Of a stretch of DNA of 64,000 nucleotides, positions 16,675 through 26,108 are shown one piece after another. Positions within the stretch are counted from its first letter, which is position 1; every line of letters begins with the position of its first letter. The stretch is from the NCBI GenBank assembly GCA_965279135.1, contig OZ257133.1:1-64000 (forward strand), written 5' to 3'. The notes beneath the pieces are model-generated. The model saw nothing but the letters and a program-made list of their open reading frames with translations. It was not told the DNA's origin and made no database searches. The DNA comes from Croceimicrobium sp965279135 (lineage in GTDB: Bacteria; Bacteroidota; Bacteroidia; Flavobacteriales; Schleiferiaceae). A program made the position numbers and the translations under genes.

Positions 16675-18939
16675 CTATCTCGTTTGAGCGTCTACACTTG
16701 CTAAGGTAATCATATTTACAATCTCCCGCACCGATGCACCCATTTGTAATATGTGAGCGGGTTTATTTACTCCAAGTAAAACTGGACCCAGTGCCTCTGC
16801 CGCTTCAAAAGACTGCAGCATCTTGTAGGCGATGTTTCCGGAAGCCAGGTTAGGAAATACAAATCCATTTACTTTTTGATCGACTAAACTGCTAAAAGGG
16901 AAGTTCTCTTTTAGTAGTTGCTGATCGAGGGCGATGTTGGCTTGAATCTCACCATCAACAATAAGATCAGGATCTTCTCGATGCAGAATTTCTCTGGCCG
17001 ATTGCATAATCTTCGAGGTTGAATCGCCGCTATTACTGCCGAAATTCGAATAGCTAAGCAGCGCAATTCGTGGTACTTGATTGATGCGCTTAATCGAATC
17101 TGCTAGAAGTCGCGTAATCTGCACGATATCTTCTACCCCGGGGTTTTGAATTACCGTGGTGTCCGCAAAAAACATTGGCCCTCGTTTGGTGAGCATAATG
17201 TAAAGGCCTGCGATTCGGCTTACTCCGGGGCTAGTGCCAATAATTTGAAAGATAGGCTTAATAACTTCCGAATAGCGTCTGGTGATTCCCGATATAAAGG
17301 CATCTGCGTCTCCCATCTCCGTCATCGCAACTCCGTAGTAGTTTCGATCCCTCATGCGCTTTTGCGCTTCATAAAGTGTAATGCCTTTCCGCTGTCTTTT
17401 CTCGAAATAGAGCTTGGCATATTCTTCCTGCCGGGGATGAGGGCGATAGGGATCAATTACCGGTAAGTGGGCGATATCCTCCAGGTTGTTTTCCTCGATC
17501 AGGGTTTCAATCCTTTCCTTTCTTCCTAACAAAATGGGTTCTGCCAGGCCTTCATCCACTACGATTTGAGCGGCCTTTAGAGTATTTAGTTCATCTCCCT
17601 CAGCCAGGACCACACGCTTGGGATCTTTGGAGGCGCGTTCTTGGGCTAAACGGATAAACTTGTCATCTCTACCCAAGCGGTTTAATAGTACTTCCTTATA
17701 AGCATCCCAATCTTGGATGGGTTCTTGTGCAACACCACTATCCATAGCGGCTTTAGCAACAGCCGAAGCGACTTTTACTATTAATCGCGGGTCGAAAGGT
17801 TTGGGGATGATATAGTCTCTACCAAATTGAAGATTACTCTCATTGTAGGCCAGATTTACAATTTCTGGTACATTTTCCTTGGCAAGCTCTGCAATTGCCT
17901 TTGCGGCGGCGATCTTCATCTCCTCATTAATCTTCTTGGCCCTTACGTCCAAAGCTCCTCGAAAAATGAAGGGGAAGCCCAATACATTGTTTACCTGGTT
18001 AGGGTGGTCTGATCTTCCCGTAGCAATAATGATATCTTTTCGGGCCTGCTTGGCCTCCATATAACTGATTTCCGGATGGGGATTAGCCAGTGCAAAAACT
18101 ATCGGGTCGGCCGCCATGCTTTGTACCATTTCGGTACTTAAAATTCCGCCTACAGATAAGCCTACAAATACATCCGCATCTACCAGAGCTTCCTGAAGAG
18201 TATCGTGCTCTGTTTCTCGCAGAAAGAACTTTTTCTCTTCATTGAGATCATCCCTGCGTTGGTTAATGATCCCCTTACTGTCCGCCATCAAAATATTCTC
18301 TGGGTTAGCTCCCAGACTTATGAATAGTTTCGCTGTGGCAGAAGCACTGGCACCGGCACCATTAAAAACAATCTTCAATTTGGAAAGCTCCTTATCCACA
18401 AACTCCGAAGCATTCAATAGTGCTGCGCTGGCAATGATTGCGGTTCCGTGCTGATCATCGTGCATCACAGGAATATCGAGCTCTTCTTTTAATCGATCTT
18501 CTATGTAGAAGCTTTCGGGAGCCTTAATATCTTCGAGGTTAATGCCGCCGAAGGTGGGGGCAATCGCCTTTACATGCTCCACAAATTTGGCCGGATCTTT
18601 CTCGTCAATCTCGATGTCGAAAACATCGATGTCTGCAAATATTTTAAAGAGTACCCCCTTACCTTCCATAACCGGCTTACTGGCTTCAGGACCGATATCT
18701 CCTAGTCCCAGTACTGCAGTGCCATTGGAGATGACCGCTACCAGATTACCTTTGGCGGTATACTTGTAAACATTGGATTTATCCCGGGCTATTTCCAGAC
18801 AAGGGTCCGCAACTCCCGGTGAGTAGGCAATTGAAAGGTCCCTCTGAGAATTACTGGGTTTGGTCGGAATAACTTCAATCTTACCCGGTCGCCCATTATA
18901 ATGATAATCTAGTGCAGCTTTTTTACTGACTTTCGCCAT
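16675..18939 (-). CDS. maeB: NADP-dependent malic enzyme with phosphotransacetylase-like domain
   Basis: A 754-residue MaeB-type enzyme, oxidative decarboxylation of malate to pyruvate with NADP+. The N-terminal malic enzyme part (about 1-420) shows SIAYSPGVADPCLEIA, the tyrosine/lysine catalytic region, DDQHGTAIIASAALLNA and the GAGASA nucleotide-binding motif. The C-terminal part (about 425-750) is homologous to phosphate acetyltransferase and in known enzymes acts in acetyl-CoA regulation and oligomerisation, not catalysis. It starts 11 bases after hflX ends, in the same direction. Confidence 0.95.
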   Translation of the reverse strand: MAKVSKKAALDYHYNGRPGKIEVIPTKPSNSQRDLSIAYSPGVADPCLEIARDKSNVYKYTAKGNLVAVISNGTAVLGLGDIGPEASKPVMEGKGVLFKIFADIDVFDIEIDEKDPAKFVEHVKAIAPTFGGINLEDIKAPESFYIEDRLKEELDIPVMHDDQHGTAIIASAALLNASEFVDKELSKLKIVFNGAGASASATAKLFISLGANPENILMADSKGIINQRRDDLNEEKKFFLRETEHDTLQEALVDADVFVGLSVGGILSTEMVQSMAADPIVFALANPHPEISYMEAKQARKDIIIATGRSDHPNQVNNVLGFPFIFRGALDVRAKKINEEMKIAAAKAIAELAKENVPEIVNLAYNESNLQFGRDYIIPKPFDPRLIVKVASAVAKAAMDSGVAQEPIQDWDAYKEVLLNRLGRDDKFIRLAQERASKDPKRVVLAEGDELNTLKAAQIVVDEGLAEPILLGRKERIETLIEENNLEDIAHLPVIDPYRPHPRQEEYAKLYFEKRQRKGITLYEAQKRMRDRNYYGVAMTEMGDADAFISGITRRYSEVIKPIFQIIGTSPGVSRIAGLYIMLTKRGPMFFADTTVIQNPGVEDIVQITRLLADSIKRINQVPRIALLSYSNFGSNSGDSTSKIMQSAREILHREDPDLIVDGEIQANIALDQQLLKENFPFSSLVDQKVNGFVFPNLASGNIAYKMLQSFEAAEALGPVLLGVNKPAHILQMGASVREIVNMITLASVDAQTR

Positions 18940-18950
18940 AGAATCTCGTT

Positions 18951-20150
18951 TTAAAAGAGAAAGTTGTTGTAGGGGAAGCGTTTTGCGTGTATCTCGGCTA
19001 CTGTTTCATAGAGCCGGTTTCGCAAGTCTTCAATATTGTCTTTTTCGGTGGCAGAGATAAAAATTGCCTTTCGATCTGTGCGAGCAAACCAGGTAGATTT
19101 CCAGTCTTCAATACTAAAGTGCCGATTATTGGTTGGTTCGCTTAGGTCATCAGGATCGCGCTCTTCTGGTCGGTAGGCGTCAATTTTATTGAAGACCATC
19201 ATGGTGGGTTTATCAGAACCATCGATTTCGGCGATAGTGCGATCTACAGTTTGGATGTGTTCTTCGAAATTGGGATGAGAGATGTCTACTACATGAAGTA
19301 AGACATCCGCTTCACGCACCTCATCAAGCGTAGACTTAAAGGACTCTACTAATTGGGTTGGTAGTTTGCGGATAAAACCAACCGTATCACTGAGTAGGAA
19401 AGGTAAATTATGGATGACTACTTTTCTTACGGTGGTGTCAAGGGTGGCGAAAAGCTTATTCTCGGCAAACACTTCAGATTTGCTCATCAGGTTCATCAAG
19501 GTTGACTTGCCCACATTGGTATAGCCCACCAATGCCACTCGTACCATACTAGCCCGGTTAGACCTTTGAATGGCCATCTGCTTGTCGATTTTCACCAACT
19601 GCTTCTTAAGCAGAGAGATCTTGTCTCGAATAATCCGTCGATCCGTTTCGATTTCTCTTTCACCAGGACCTTTCATGCCAATACCACCTTTTTGCTTGCT
19701 GAGGTGAGTCCACATGTTAGTCAGACGAGGCAGGAGGTACTGATATTGAGCCAATTCGACCTGAGTGCGAGCATAAGAAGTTTGGGCTCGGGCGGCGAAA
19801 ATATCCAGAATCAGATTGGTCCGGTCCAGGACTTTGATATCGAAGATTTTCTCAATGTTTTTTAACTGAGAAGGACTGAGTTCATCATCAAATATTGCCA
19901 GATCAATCTCTTCTGCCTTTATATAGGCAGCGATCTCTGCTATTTTCCCACTTCCCAGAAAAGTTTTAGGATTAGGAGTGTCAAGTTTTTGGGTAAAGCG
20001 TTTAAGGCTATCCGCTCCGGCAGTATCGGCCAGGAAAGCTAATTCATCCAAATACTCCTCTACCTTTTCTTCAGATTGGAAGGTACTGATAACACCAATG
20101 AGTACCGCCTTTTCTCGTCCTGCGGTAGTTTTCTTTTTAGCTTCAATCAT
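18951..20150 (-). CDS. hflX: GTPase HflX
   Basis: A 399-residue ribosome-associated GTPase that splits stalled or stressed 70S ribosomes. The N-terminal HflX domain (about 20-200) contains TFLGSGKIAEIAAYI and the glycine-rich linker KGGIGMKGPGEREIETDRR. The G domain has GYTNVGKS at 209-216, DTVGFIRKLP (G3) and NKID (G4). Length matches short HflX forms. It sits in a minus-strand run with a small membrane protein gene 3 bases upstream. Confidence 0.96.
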   Translation of the reverse strand: MIEAKKKTTAGREKAVLIGVISTFQSEEKVEEYLDELAFLADTAGADSLKRFTQKLDTPNPKTFLGSGKIAEIAAYIKAEEIDLAIFDDELSPSQLKNIEKIFDIKVLDRTNLILDIFAARAQTSYARTQVELAQYQYLLPRLTNMWTHLSKQKGGIGMKGPGEREIETDRRIIRDKISLLKKQLVKIDKQMAIQRSNRASMVRVALVGYTNVGKSTLMNLMSKSEVFAENKLFATLDTTVRKVVIHNLPFLLSDTVGFIRKLPTQLVESFKSTLDEVREADVLLHVVDISHPNFEEHIQTVDRTIAEIDGSDKPTMMVFNKIDAYRPEERDPDDLSEPTNNRHFSIEDWKSTWFARTDRKAIFISATEKDNIEDLRNRLYETVAEIHAKRFPYNNFLF

Positions 20151-20153
20151 AGT

Positions 20154-20588
20154 TTAGGCTAGCCAGGCGTCCCATGGAATCCTGGAGAGGATTAGCACGA
20201 GGCCTAGACTATAGAAAATGGCAAGAGTCCGGAATTTTTTTGAGCTCTCGCCGAGACGCTTGGCTCTGGAATAACCAATGGTTATTAGAGTGATACCAAG
20301 GATCATTGTTAAAATATGCTCCACGGCGTATAACCGTAAAATAGGGTCTTTCATGAACCCCTCTATTGAAAAGTATTTTATACCAATAGGGCCTAGAAAG
20401 TATAGTGCTAGGCCTAATAAAAGCTGAATGTGGCTAAGGATCAAAGTGATTAAAGCCAATCTTTTATCGCCAGCCGAAAAATCAGCTTTACCAAATGATT
20501 TAATCCAAAATGCAACAAGGGCAATTAGGATAATTGGCAGAAATAAATAGGGGAGGTTGGAATGAACTACGCGCAAACCTTCAATCAT
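20154..20588 (-). CDS. four-helix integral membrane protein, unknown
   Basis: A 144-residue protein when started at the ATG at 20588; the upstream TTG at 20621 would add 11 residues. Four membrane helices are apparent at about 11-30, 44-67, 85-107 and 121-140. The N-terminus (IEGLRVVHSNLPYLFL) and the spaced histidines, including AVEHILTMILG, resemble a small Bacteroidota membrane family with heme-protein-like layout, but I cannot show heme binding. It ends 3 bases before hflX starts. Confidence 0.7.
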   Translation of the reverse strand: MIEGLRVVHSNLPYLFLPIILIALVAFWIKSFGKADFSAGDKRLALITLILSHIQLLLGLALYFLGPIGIKYFSIEGFMKDPILRLYAVEHILTMILGITLITIGYSRAKRLGESSKKFRTLAIFYSLGLVLILSRIPWDAWLA

Positions 20589-20638
20589 GACCAGTAATTT
20601 TTGGTCTGCAAAGTTAAGCAAAGGATAATCGCCAGACT

Positions 20639-21112
20639 CTATGAGCCATTATTGGCTTTGAGAACCTTTTCTAAGGAATTCTCGACATAATCTCTTTTTG
20701 ATTTACTCAAAAAGAACAGGTCAAATCTGCGCAGCTTCTTATCTCCGGAACTCGAGTTCACGGTTAGTGTAAGTTGGTATCGTAAAAACCCCTTCTTAAC
20801 CTCAAAATCGGCCAGTATGATTTTGGCAAATTCATAGTGGCGATGCCTTTGACTTTCTAAAAAGCCAAAAACCAGGCTTCGGGTATCGATGTGAATTATT
20901 TCATATTCATCCTCATAAGAGAAGAAGCTAAATCGAAGTAGGGCTAATAAAAGCAATAAGCCCATACTTACTAAAGCCAGTTCGTGGTATATAAAAATCT
21001 TGGAAAGACTACCCTTTAATAAGGAGAGCGCTAGATCAACGAATATGAGGGCAACCAAAAAACGGACTAACCACTGCATTCGAGTGAAAAACTCCTTATT
21101 ACTTACGAGCAT
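20639..21112 (-). CDS. two-helix membrane protein, unknown
   Basis: A 157-residue protein with two membrane helices (about 14-32 and 41-61) followed by a soluble basic region of about 90 residues (RHRHYEFAKIILADFEVKKG, then RRFDLFFLSKSKRDYVENSLEKVL). The soluble part alternates strands in a way that recalls bacterial PH-like domains, but this is only an impression. The ATG at 21112 gives a reasonable start; a Met at residue 13 is an alternative. It precedes the other small membrane protein by about 50 bases. Confidence 0.6.
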   Translation of the reverse strand: MLVSNKEFFTRMQWLVRFLVALIFVDLALSLLKGSLSKIFIYHELALVSMGLLLLLALLRFSFFSYEDEYEIIHIDTRSLVFGFLESQRHRHYEFAKIILADFEVKKGFLRYQLTLTVNSSSGDKKLRRFDLFFLSKSKRDYVENSLEKVLKANNGS

Positions 21113-21158
21113 ATATACTTAATTATCAAGTACCTGTGAGAGCAGGCGCGCTAAAAAA

Positions 21159-22031
21159 TCAGTCAAGTAAAATTACAAGATACTTCGACTTCTCCCAGAA
21201 AACCTGAGGATTTGTGATTTTTAAACCAGTTTTTACTTCGTTCTCCTCCTCAAACACGAACGAATCAGTAGAATGGTTAGTAATAATCTCCACTTTTTTA
21301 TAGGAACCATTGAAAGTGAGCGAGGTAGACTTTCGAATATCCAACTTTGTGAAATAGTCGGTATTGAAGTTTTCGGCTAAGGTCTCAGTCCTTCCTATTC
21401 CAATAAAGCCTCCTTCCTTGTTCACTACTCCGGCTTGCTTCAACTCTTTATAGGTCCCCATGGTGTAATAGGCCGTATTCATTTCATCCTCCTGTTGCTC
21501 TATCACCTTCTTTTGTGCTAAGCCTGCCTCGGTGAGCATTCCTACCTTAGAAGTGAGTTGGGAAACTTTGAAATTCGCTTCTTCAAGTTGAGTGTAGAGG
21601 GTGGCAATCTGTTCCGTTTTTATTTCAATCTGGCGATTTAGGTTTTCTACCATCTTCATGTATTTCCGCCCTTCCCCGCGACTAGCGGCCAGTTTACGAC
21701 GTAAATCTTCAATGGCTTCATTATTCTCCAAAATCAGATTATTGATCGCTTCAATATCTGAGATCACTTGATCTCTGGCAGACTGGGCACTCTCAAGGTT
21801 ATCATCTTTAACTTCGCGAATTGACTCCTCGCGTTCCCGAATCGTGGAGAGGTTATTTTGGACCTGTTCGAAAACAGATAGGAAGTCACTAATAGTAGAA
21901 TCCTGTTCAGTGCTTTCAATTTTTAAAGAATCCAACTCTGCTTTTAATCTGGCATTCTCTTCTTTAACTTCTTGATTACAAGCACCGGCGATAAGGCTGA
22001 CGAACAGCACTAGTAAAGTCCACTTTTTCAT
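21159..22031 (-). CDS. coiled-coil lipoprotein
   Basis: A 290-residue lipoprotein. With the ATG at 22031 the signal is MKKWTLLVLFVSLIAGAC, a clear lipobox with the lipidated cysteine at residue 18. Residues about 25-190 form nearly continuous coiled coil rich in E, K and Q (ENARLKAELDSLKIES, then long EEAIEDLRRKL-type heptads). The C-terminal 90 residues are predicted beta-rich (TLAENFNTDYFTKLDI, VEIITNHSTDSFVFEEE). Likely anchored in the outer or inner membrane facing the periplasm; I do not recognise a function. The pgi gene ends about 10 bases upstream of this start. Confidence 0.8.
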   Translation of the reverse strand: MKKWTLLVLFVSLIAGACNQEVKEENARLKAELDSLKIESTEQDSTISDFLSVFEQVQNNLSTIREREESIREVKDDNLESAQSARDQVISDIEAINNLILENNEAIEDLRRKLAASRGEGRKYMKMVENLNRQIEIKTEQIATLYTQLEEANFKVSQLTSKVGMLTEAGLAQKKVIEQQEDEMNTAYYTMGTYKELKQAGVVNKEGGFIGIGRTETLAENFNTDYFTKLDIRKSTSLTFNGSYKKVEIITNHSTDSFVFEEENEVKTGLKITNPQVFWEKSKYLVILLD

Positions 22032-22041
22032 GTGATTCAAA

Positions 22042-23694
22042 TTAGATATTTCCCCTTAGTTGGTTAAGATAATTAATTAATCCCTTCGTGCTCCCATCCT
22101 TTTCAATTTCGCCTTTAGCGTCTAATAGAGGTAAAATGGTGTTAGCGAGTTGCTTACCCAGTTCAACTCCCCATTGATCGAATGAGAATATGTTCCAAAC
22201 GATACCTTGTATCAAAATCTTGTGTTCGTAGGCGGCAATAAGTGCACCTAGCGTTTCGGGGGTAGAACGTTTACCAAGAATAGAGGTTGTAGGGCGATTT
22301 CCTTCGAAAACCCGATATGGACTAATCCTGGAGATGGTCTCTTCATCATCCCCCCGATCGCGCATTTCAGTAACTACTTCTTCATGGGATTTCCCATTCA
22401 TAAGTGCTTCTGTTTGGGCAAGGAAATTGGAGAGAAGCTTGAGGTGATGATCTCCCATATCGTAATGACTTTCTGCAAAGGCGATGAAATCTGCTGGGAT
22501 TATACGGGTGCCTTGATGCATTAATTGAAAGAAGGCATGTTGACCATTCGTGCCGGGTTCTCCCCAGATAATTGGTCCGGTTTGGTAGTTTACCTTCTCT
22601 CCTGTTCGATCCACATATTTACCATTGCTTTCCATATTGCCTTGTTGGAAATAGGCCGCGAAGCGATGCATATTCTGATCGTAGGGGATAATGGCTTCGC
22701 TTTCCGCTCCAAGAAAGTTAATGTTCCAGATTCCTATCGCCGCCATCAACATCGGGATGTTATCTTCAAACGGTGCTTCCGCAAGATGTAGGTCCATTCC
22801 GTGAGCGCCCCGGAGCAGCTTTTCGAAGTTCTTATAGCCTAATCCGCAGGCTAAGCTGAGACCGATAGCGCTCCATACCGAATATCTGCCGCCTACCCAA
22901 TCCCAGAAGACAAACATATTAGTCGGGTCGATACCAAACTCCACTACCTTCTCCCGATTGGTAGATACTGCCACAAAGTGTTTGGCAATATCACTTTCAG
23001 AAGCCTGGGACCGCAGAAACCATTCACGAGCGGAGCGGGCATTAGTCATGGTCTCCTGCGTACTGAAGGTTTTACTTGCAATGACAAATAGAGTCTGTTC
23101 TGGATCTAGTTTTTTAAGCGTTTCATTGAGGTGTGCTCCATCAACATTAGATACAAAATGACATTGTATATGATTGTGGTAGGGTTTCAAGGCTTCATAA
23201 ACCATTAACGGTCCCAAATCACTGCCGCCTATTCCAATGTTGACGATATGTTTTACCGTTTTACCACTAAAGCCTTTCCAGTTACCGGAGATCAGTAGGT
23301 CTGAAAAGTCTTGCATCTGCTCCAGAACTTTTTCTATATCCTGATTAACAAGCTCGTTATTGACTTTAATCTCACGATCACTAAAATTTCGCAGGGCCGT
23401 GTGGAGTACAGCTCTGCCTTCTGTTTCGTTGATTGGTTCTCCATTGAGCATGGATTTTATCCCCTCCTTAACTCCACATTCTTCAAACAAGTTTTTTAGG
23501 AGTCCCAGAACTTCCTTGTCTATGAGGTTCTTAGAGAAATCAAAGAGTAAATCCTGATGCTGGCGCTTAAATCGTTCGAACCTTTCCGAATCTTCAATGA
23601 ACAGTTCTTTAAGGTGACGGTTTTTAATTTGCTGAGCTTTATTTTTAAGCTCAGACCAGGCGACAGTTTTGCTAGGATTTATTTTCTGAAGCAT
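22042..23694 (-). CDS. pgi: glucose-6-phosphate isomerase
   Basis: A 550-residue cytosolic glycolytic enzyme interconverting glucose 6-phosphate and fructose 6-phosphate. Signatures are IGIGGSDLGPLMV, FVSNVDGAHLNETL, the sugar-phosphate loop VIASKTFSTQETMTNA, FVFWDWVGGRYSVWSAIGL, the catalytic Glu in GNMESNGK and the C-terminal GIVWNIFSFDQWGVELGKQLA. Length is as usual. Upstream, a TAACTTCG element at 23730-23723 is one mismatch from the -7 consensus. Confidence 0.97.
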   Translation of the reverse strand: MLQKINPSKTVAWSELKNKAQQIKNRHLKELFIEDSERFERFKRQHQDLLFDFSKNLIDKEVLGLLKNLFEECGVKEGIKSMLNGEPINETEGRAVLHTALRNFSDREIKVNNELVNQDIEKVLEQMQDFSDLLISGNWKGFSGKTVKHIVNIGIGGSDLGPLMVYEALKPYHNHIQCHFVSNVDGAHLNETLKKLDPEQTLFVIASKTFSTQETMTNARSAREWFLRSQASESDIAKHFVAVSTNREKVVEFGIDPTNMFVFWDWVGGRYSVWSAIGLSLACGLGYKNFEKLLRGAHGMDLHLAEAPFEDNIPMLMAAIGIWNINFLGAESEAIIPYDQNMHRFAAYFQQGNMESNGKYVDRTGEKVNYQTGPIIWGEPGTNGQHAFFQLMHQGTRIIPADFIAFAESHYDMGDHHLKLLSNFLAQTEALMNGKSHEEVVTEMRDRGDDEETISRISPYRVFEGNRPTTSILGKRSTPETLGALIAAYEHKILIQGIVWNIFSFDQWGVELGKQLANTILPLLDAKGEIEKDGSTKGLINYLNQLRGNI

Positions 23695-23722
23695 GCTGAC
23701 GATTCTTGGTAATTAGAGCTAG

Positions 23723-23730
23723 CGAAGTTA
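23723..23730 (-). promoter_or_regulatory. possible variant -7 element for pgi
   Basis: TAACTTCG on the minus strand differs from TAnnTTTG at one base. The same 9-mer context (TAACTTCGC) occurs upstream of the nuclease gene at 41130-41123, which gives some support. Confidence 0.3.
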
Positions 23731-23765
23731 ATCTTCCTGCTTATTTTAGCCATGAAATAATTTGT

Positions 23766-24878
23766 ATGCCCAACACCTCTTATCCTCTGCATAAAGTGCG
23801 CTTCCCGAGGAACTCTGCCGAATCATTTAGTAAGACTCTGCATCAACGTATAAACGCTTATTTTAGAGAGCGTTCCCTGAATCCCAAAGCCAATCCAGCG
23901 ATGCTTTTCAAGACGATCGCTATGTTGTCTTTGTATTTTATTCCCTTCCTGGCGATGTTTATTTTCAATCCTGGACCCTGGCTTGTTCTTAGTCTTTTTG
24001 CCATTATGGGTTTTGGCATGTCGGGAGTAGGAATGTCAGTGATGCATGATGCTGCCCACGGGGCCTATTCTCGTCGTCCGAAGATTAACGACTTTATTGC
24101 ATCAAGTATCTACCTTATTTCAGGAAATCTCACCACCTGGCGTTTGCAACATAATGTGTTGCACCATACCTATACTAATATTGATGGTTTGGATGATGAT
24201 TTGGATACCCACGGTTTGCTGCGTCTTCATCCTGATCAACCCCTAAAGAAGCGTCATCGCTTTCAGGTTTGGTACGCACCCCTGCTATATAGTTTGTTGA
24301 CCCTCAACTGGGTAGTTATGAAGGATTTTGCTCAATTAATCCGCTATCAGAAAACTGGAGTGGCAAATTTAAGTGAGGAAAAGCTTCGCTCAGAGTGGGT
24401 GAAATTGATCTATACTAAGCTGATCTATTTCGGACTCTTTTTAGTACTGCCTCTGGTATTCTTATCAGTGTCCTGGTACATCATAGTTTTAGGCTTTGTA
24501 GTAATGCACCTAATCGCTGGTTTTGTTCTGAGTTTTGTGTTCCAGCTAGCCCATGTTGTAGATCATGTTGAGACTGCCCATTTACCTGAAAATGGAGAAG
24601 CCATGGATGATGAGTTCATGGAACATCAACTTAAAACCACTTCAGATTTCGCCCGCCGTAATAAGTTGGTAGGATGGTTTGTTGGTGGATTAAACTTCCA
24701 GGTGGAGCACCATTTATTCCCACATATCTGTCATATTCATTATCCTGCATTAAGCGAGATAGTGAAGAAAACAGCCAAGGAATTCGGATTGCCTTACAAT
24801 GAGCACCGTACTTTAGGGCAGGCCATTCAAGCGCATTTGCGCAGCCTGAAAATTTATGGCAAAATGAAATTAGCCTAA
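23766..24878 (+). CDS. membrane fatty acid desaturase (acyl-CoA/front-end type)
   Basis: A 370-residue integral membrane di-iron desaturase. From the ATG at 23766 the three histidine boxes are HDAAH (94-98), HNVLHH (129-134) and QVEHH near the C-terminus (FQVEHHLFPHICHIHY). The glutamine replacing the first His of box 3 is typical of front-end and linoleoyl-CoA-type desaturases, though no cytochrome b5 domain is fused. Membrane helices lie around 50-90 and 200-265. It probably introduces double bonds into membrane lipids; position of the bond is not predictable. A TTG-started form from 23706 adds 20 unlikely residues. It converges with the Nfu gene, overlapping 4 bases. Confidence 0.9.
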   Translation: MPNTSYPLHKVRFPRNSAESFSKTLHQRINAYFRERSLNPKANPAMLFKTIAMLSLYFIPFLAMFIFNPGPWLVLSLFAIMGFGMSGVGMSVMHDAAHGAYSRRPKINDFIASSIYLISGNLTTWRLQHNVLHHTYTNIDGLDDDLDTHGLLRLHPDQPLKKRHRFQVWYAPLLYSLLTLNWVVMKDFAQLIRYQKTGVANLSEEKLRSEWVKLIYTKLIYFGLFLVLPLVFLSVSWYIIVLGFVVMHLIAGFVLSFVFQLAHVVDHVETAHLPENGEAMDDEFMEHQLKTTSDFARRNKLVGWFVGGLNFQVEHHLFPHICHIHYPALSEIVKKTAKEFGLPYNEHRTLGQAIQAHLRSLKIYGKMKLA

Positions 24879-25543
24879 CCGTTAACGGCTTCTACAGCTT
24901 TTATTTGACCGGGTAAGAAGTTTTTAAGCATGCCTTCGATGCCTTGCTTAAGCGTAGCTGTGCTGCTTGGACATCCACTACAAGCACCTTGCAGTAATAC
25001 GCTTACAATGCCGTCATTGTGGTTTAGGAATTTGATATTACCTCCATCAGCCATAACTGCCGGTTTAACGTATTCATCAAGTAGATCCACAATCTTTTTA
25101 TCGATAGCATCCCAGTCGGTTTCGGCCTTTTCCTCCGGGTGGATGTAGCCTGCAGGTTCCAGATTCTCATCCGATCCTTCTTCAGAATTGCTGGTGCTTA
25201 ACTCGGCCTCATTTAAAACGGTATGACCTTCGGCGATGAAGTTGCGGATTAGCTCACGCAGCTCCATGGTAATTTCTTCCCACTCAACAATATCAAACTT
25301 GCTGATTGCAACGTAGTTCGAACTGATAAATACTTCTTTCACGAAGGGAAAATGAAAGAGCTTAGTGGCAAGGGGAGAAGGTTTAGCTTCTTCTATATTT
25401 CTAAACTCAACGGAATCAACTTCAACGAGCCTTTTGTTGGCTACAAATTTTAATACCGCCGGATTTGGAGTCATTTCGGCATAAACGCTGGCAGGAACCA
25501 TATCGAAAATTTTTACAAAGATAGCAGGGAGCCATTTCTTCAA
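24875..25543 (-). CDS. Nfu-type iron-sulfur cluster carrier (NifU-like)
   Basis: A 222-residue protein with an N-terminal Nfu_N-like domain (EMTPNPAVLKFVANKRLV, about 22-110) and a C-terminal NifU domain (about 145-220) with ADGGNIKFL and the cluster-ligating GACSGCPSS, a CxxC. It is expected to transfer Fe-S clusters to target apoproteins in the cytosol. An acidic linker separates the domains. It is divergent from the gamma-carbonic anhydrase gene with 43 bases between. Confidence 0.92.
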   Translation of the reverse strand: MKKWLPAIFVKIFDMVPASVYAEMTPNPAVLKFVANKRLVEVDSVEFRNIEEAKPSPLATKLFHFPFVKEVFISSNYVAISKFDIVEWEEITMELRELIRNFIAEGHTVLNEAELSTSNSEEGSDENLEPAGYIHPEEKAETDWDAIDKKIVDLLDEYVKPAVMADGGNIKFLNHNDGIVSVLLQGACSGCPSSTATLKQGIEGMLKNFLPGQIKAVEAVNG

Positions 25544-25586
25544 AGCTCCTATTTATCTTTAATTTGATCTGATAAATAGAATTGAT

Positions 25587-26108
25587 ATGGCTTTGATAAA
25601 GTCGGTAAAAGGAAAGGTTCCTCAGTTAGGTAAGGATTGCTTTGTGGCAGACAATGCCACCCTAGTAGGAGATATAGTATGCGGAGAACAATGCAGCTTC
25701 TGGTTTAATAGCGTGGCGCGTGGTGATGTTCACTATATCAAGATGGGTAATAAAGTGAATGTGCAGGATCAGGCGACTTTGCATTGTACCTACCAAAAGC
25801 ATCCTTTAAATATTGGCAACAATGTTTCTATAGGACATAATGCTATTGTGCATGGCTGCACTATTCATGATAATGTACTGATTGGAATGGGCGCAATTGT
25901 TATGGATGCCTGTGTGGTGGAGAGCAATAGTATCATTGCCGCAGGAGCGGTAGTACTAGAAGGTACACATGTGCCAAGCGGAAGTATTTTTGCCGGAGTA
26001 CCAGCAAAAAAAGTAAAGGACATCACCCCGGAGCTTATTTCCGGAGAAATCGATCGGATTGCAAATAATTACGTGATGTATAGTTCCTGGATAGAGGATG
26101 TAGATTAG
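25587..26108 (+). CDS. gamma carbonic anhydrase family protein
   Basis: A 173-residue left-handed beta-helix (hexapeptide repeat) protein of the YrdA/CaiE group. The metal-binding histidines His66, His84 and His89 are present (DQATLHCTY, IGHNAIVHGCTI), so a zinc- or iron-dependent trimer is expected. Many family members have weak or no carbonic anhydrase activity, so the reaction is not certain. It overlaps the S41 peptidase gene by 4 bases, tail to tail. Confidence 0.92.
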   Translation: MALIKSVKGKVPQLGKDCFVADNATLVGDIVCGEQCSFWFNSVARGDVHYIKMGNKVNVQDQATLHCTYQKHPLNIGNNVSIGHNAIVHGCTIHDNVLIGMGAIVMDACVVESNSIIAAGAVVLEGTHVPSGSIFAGVPAKKVKDITPELISGEIDRIANNYVMYSSWIEDVD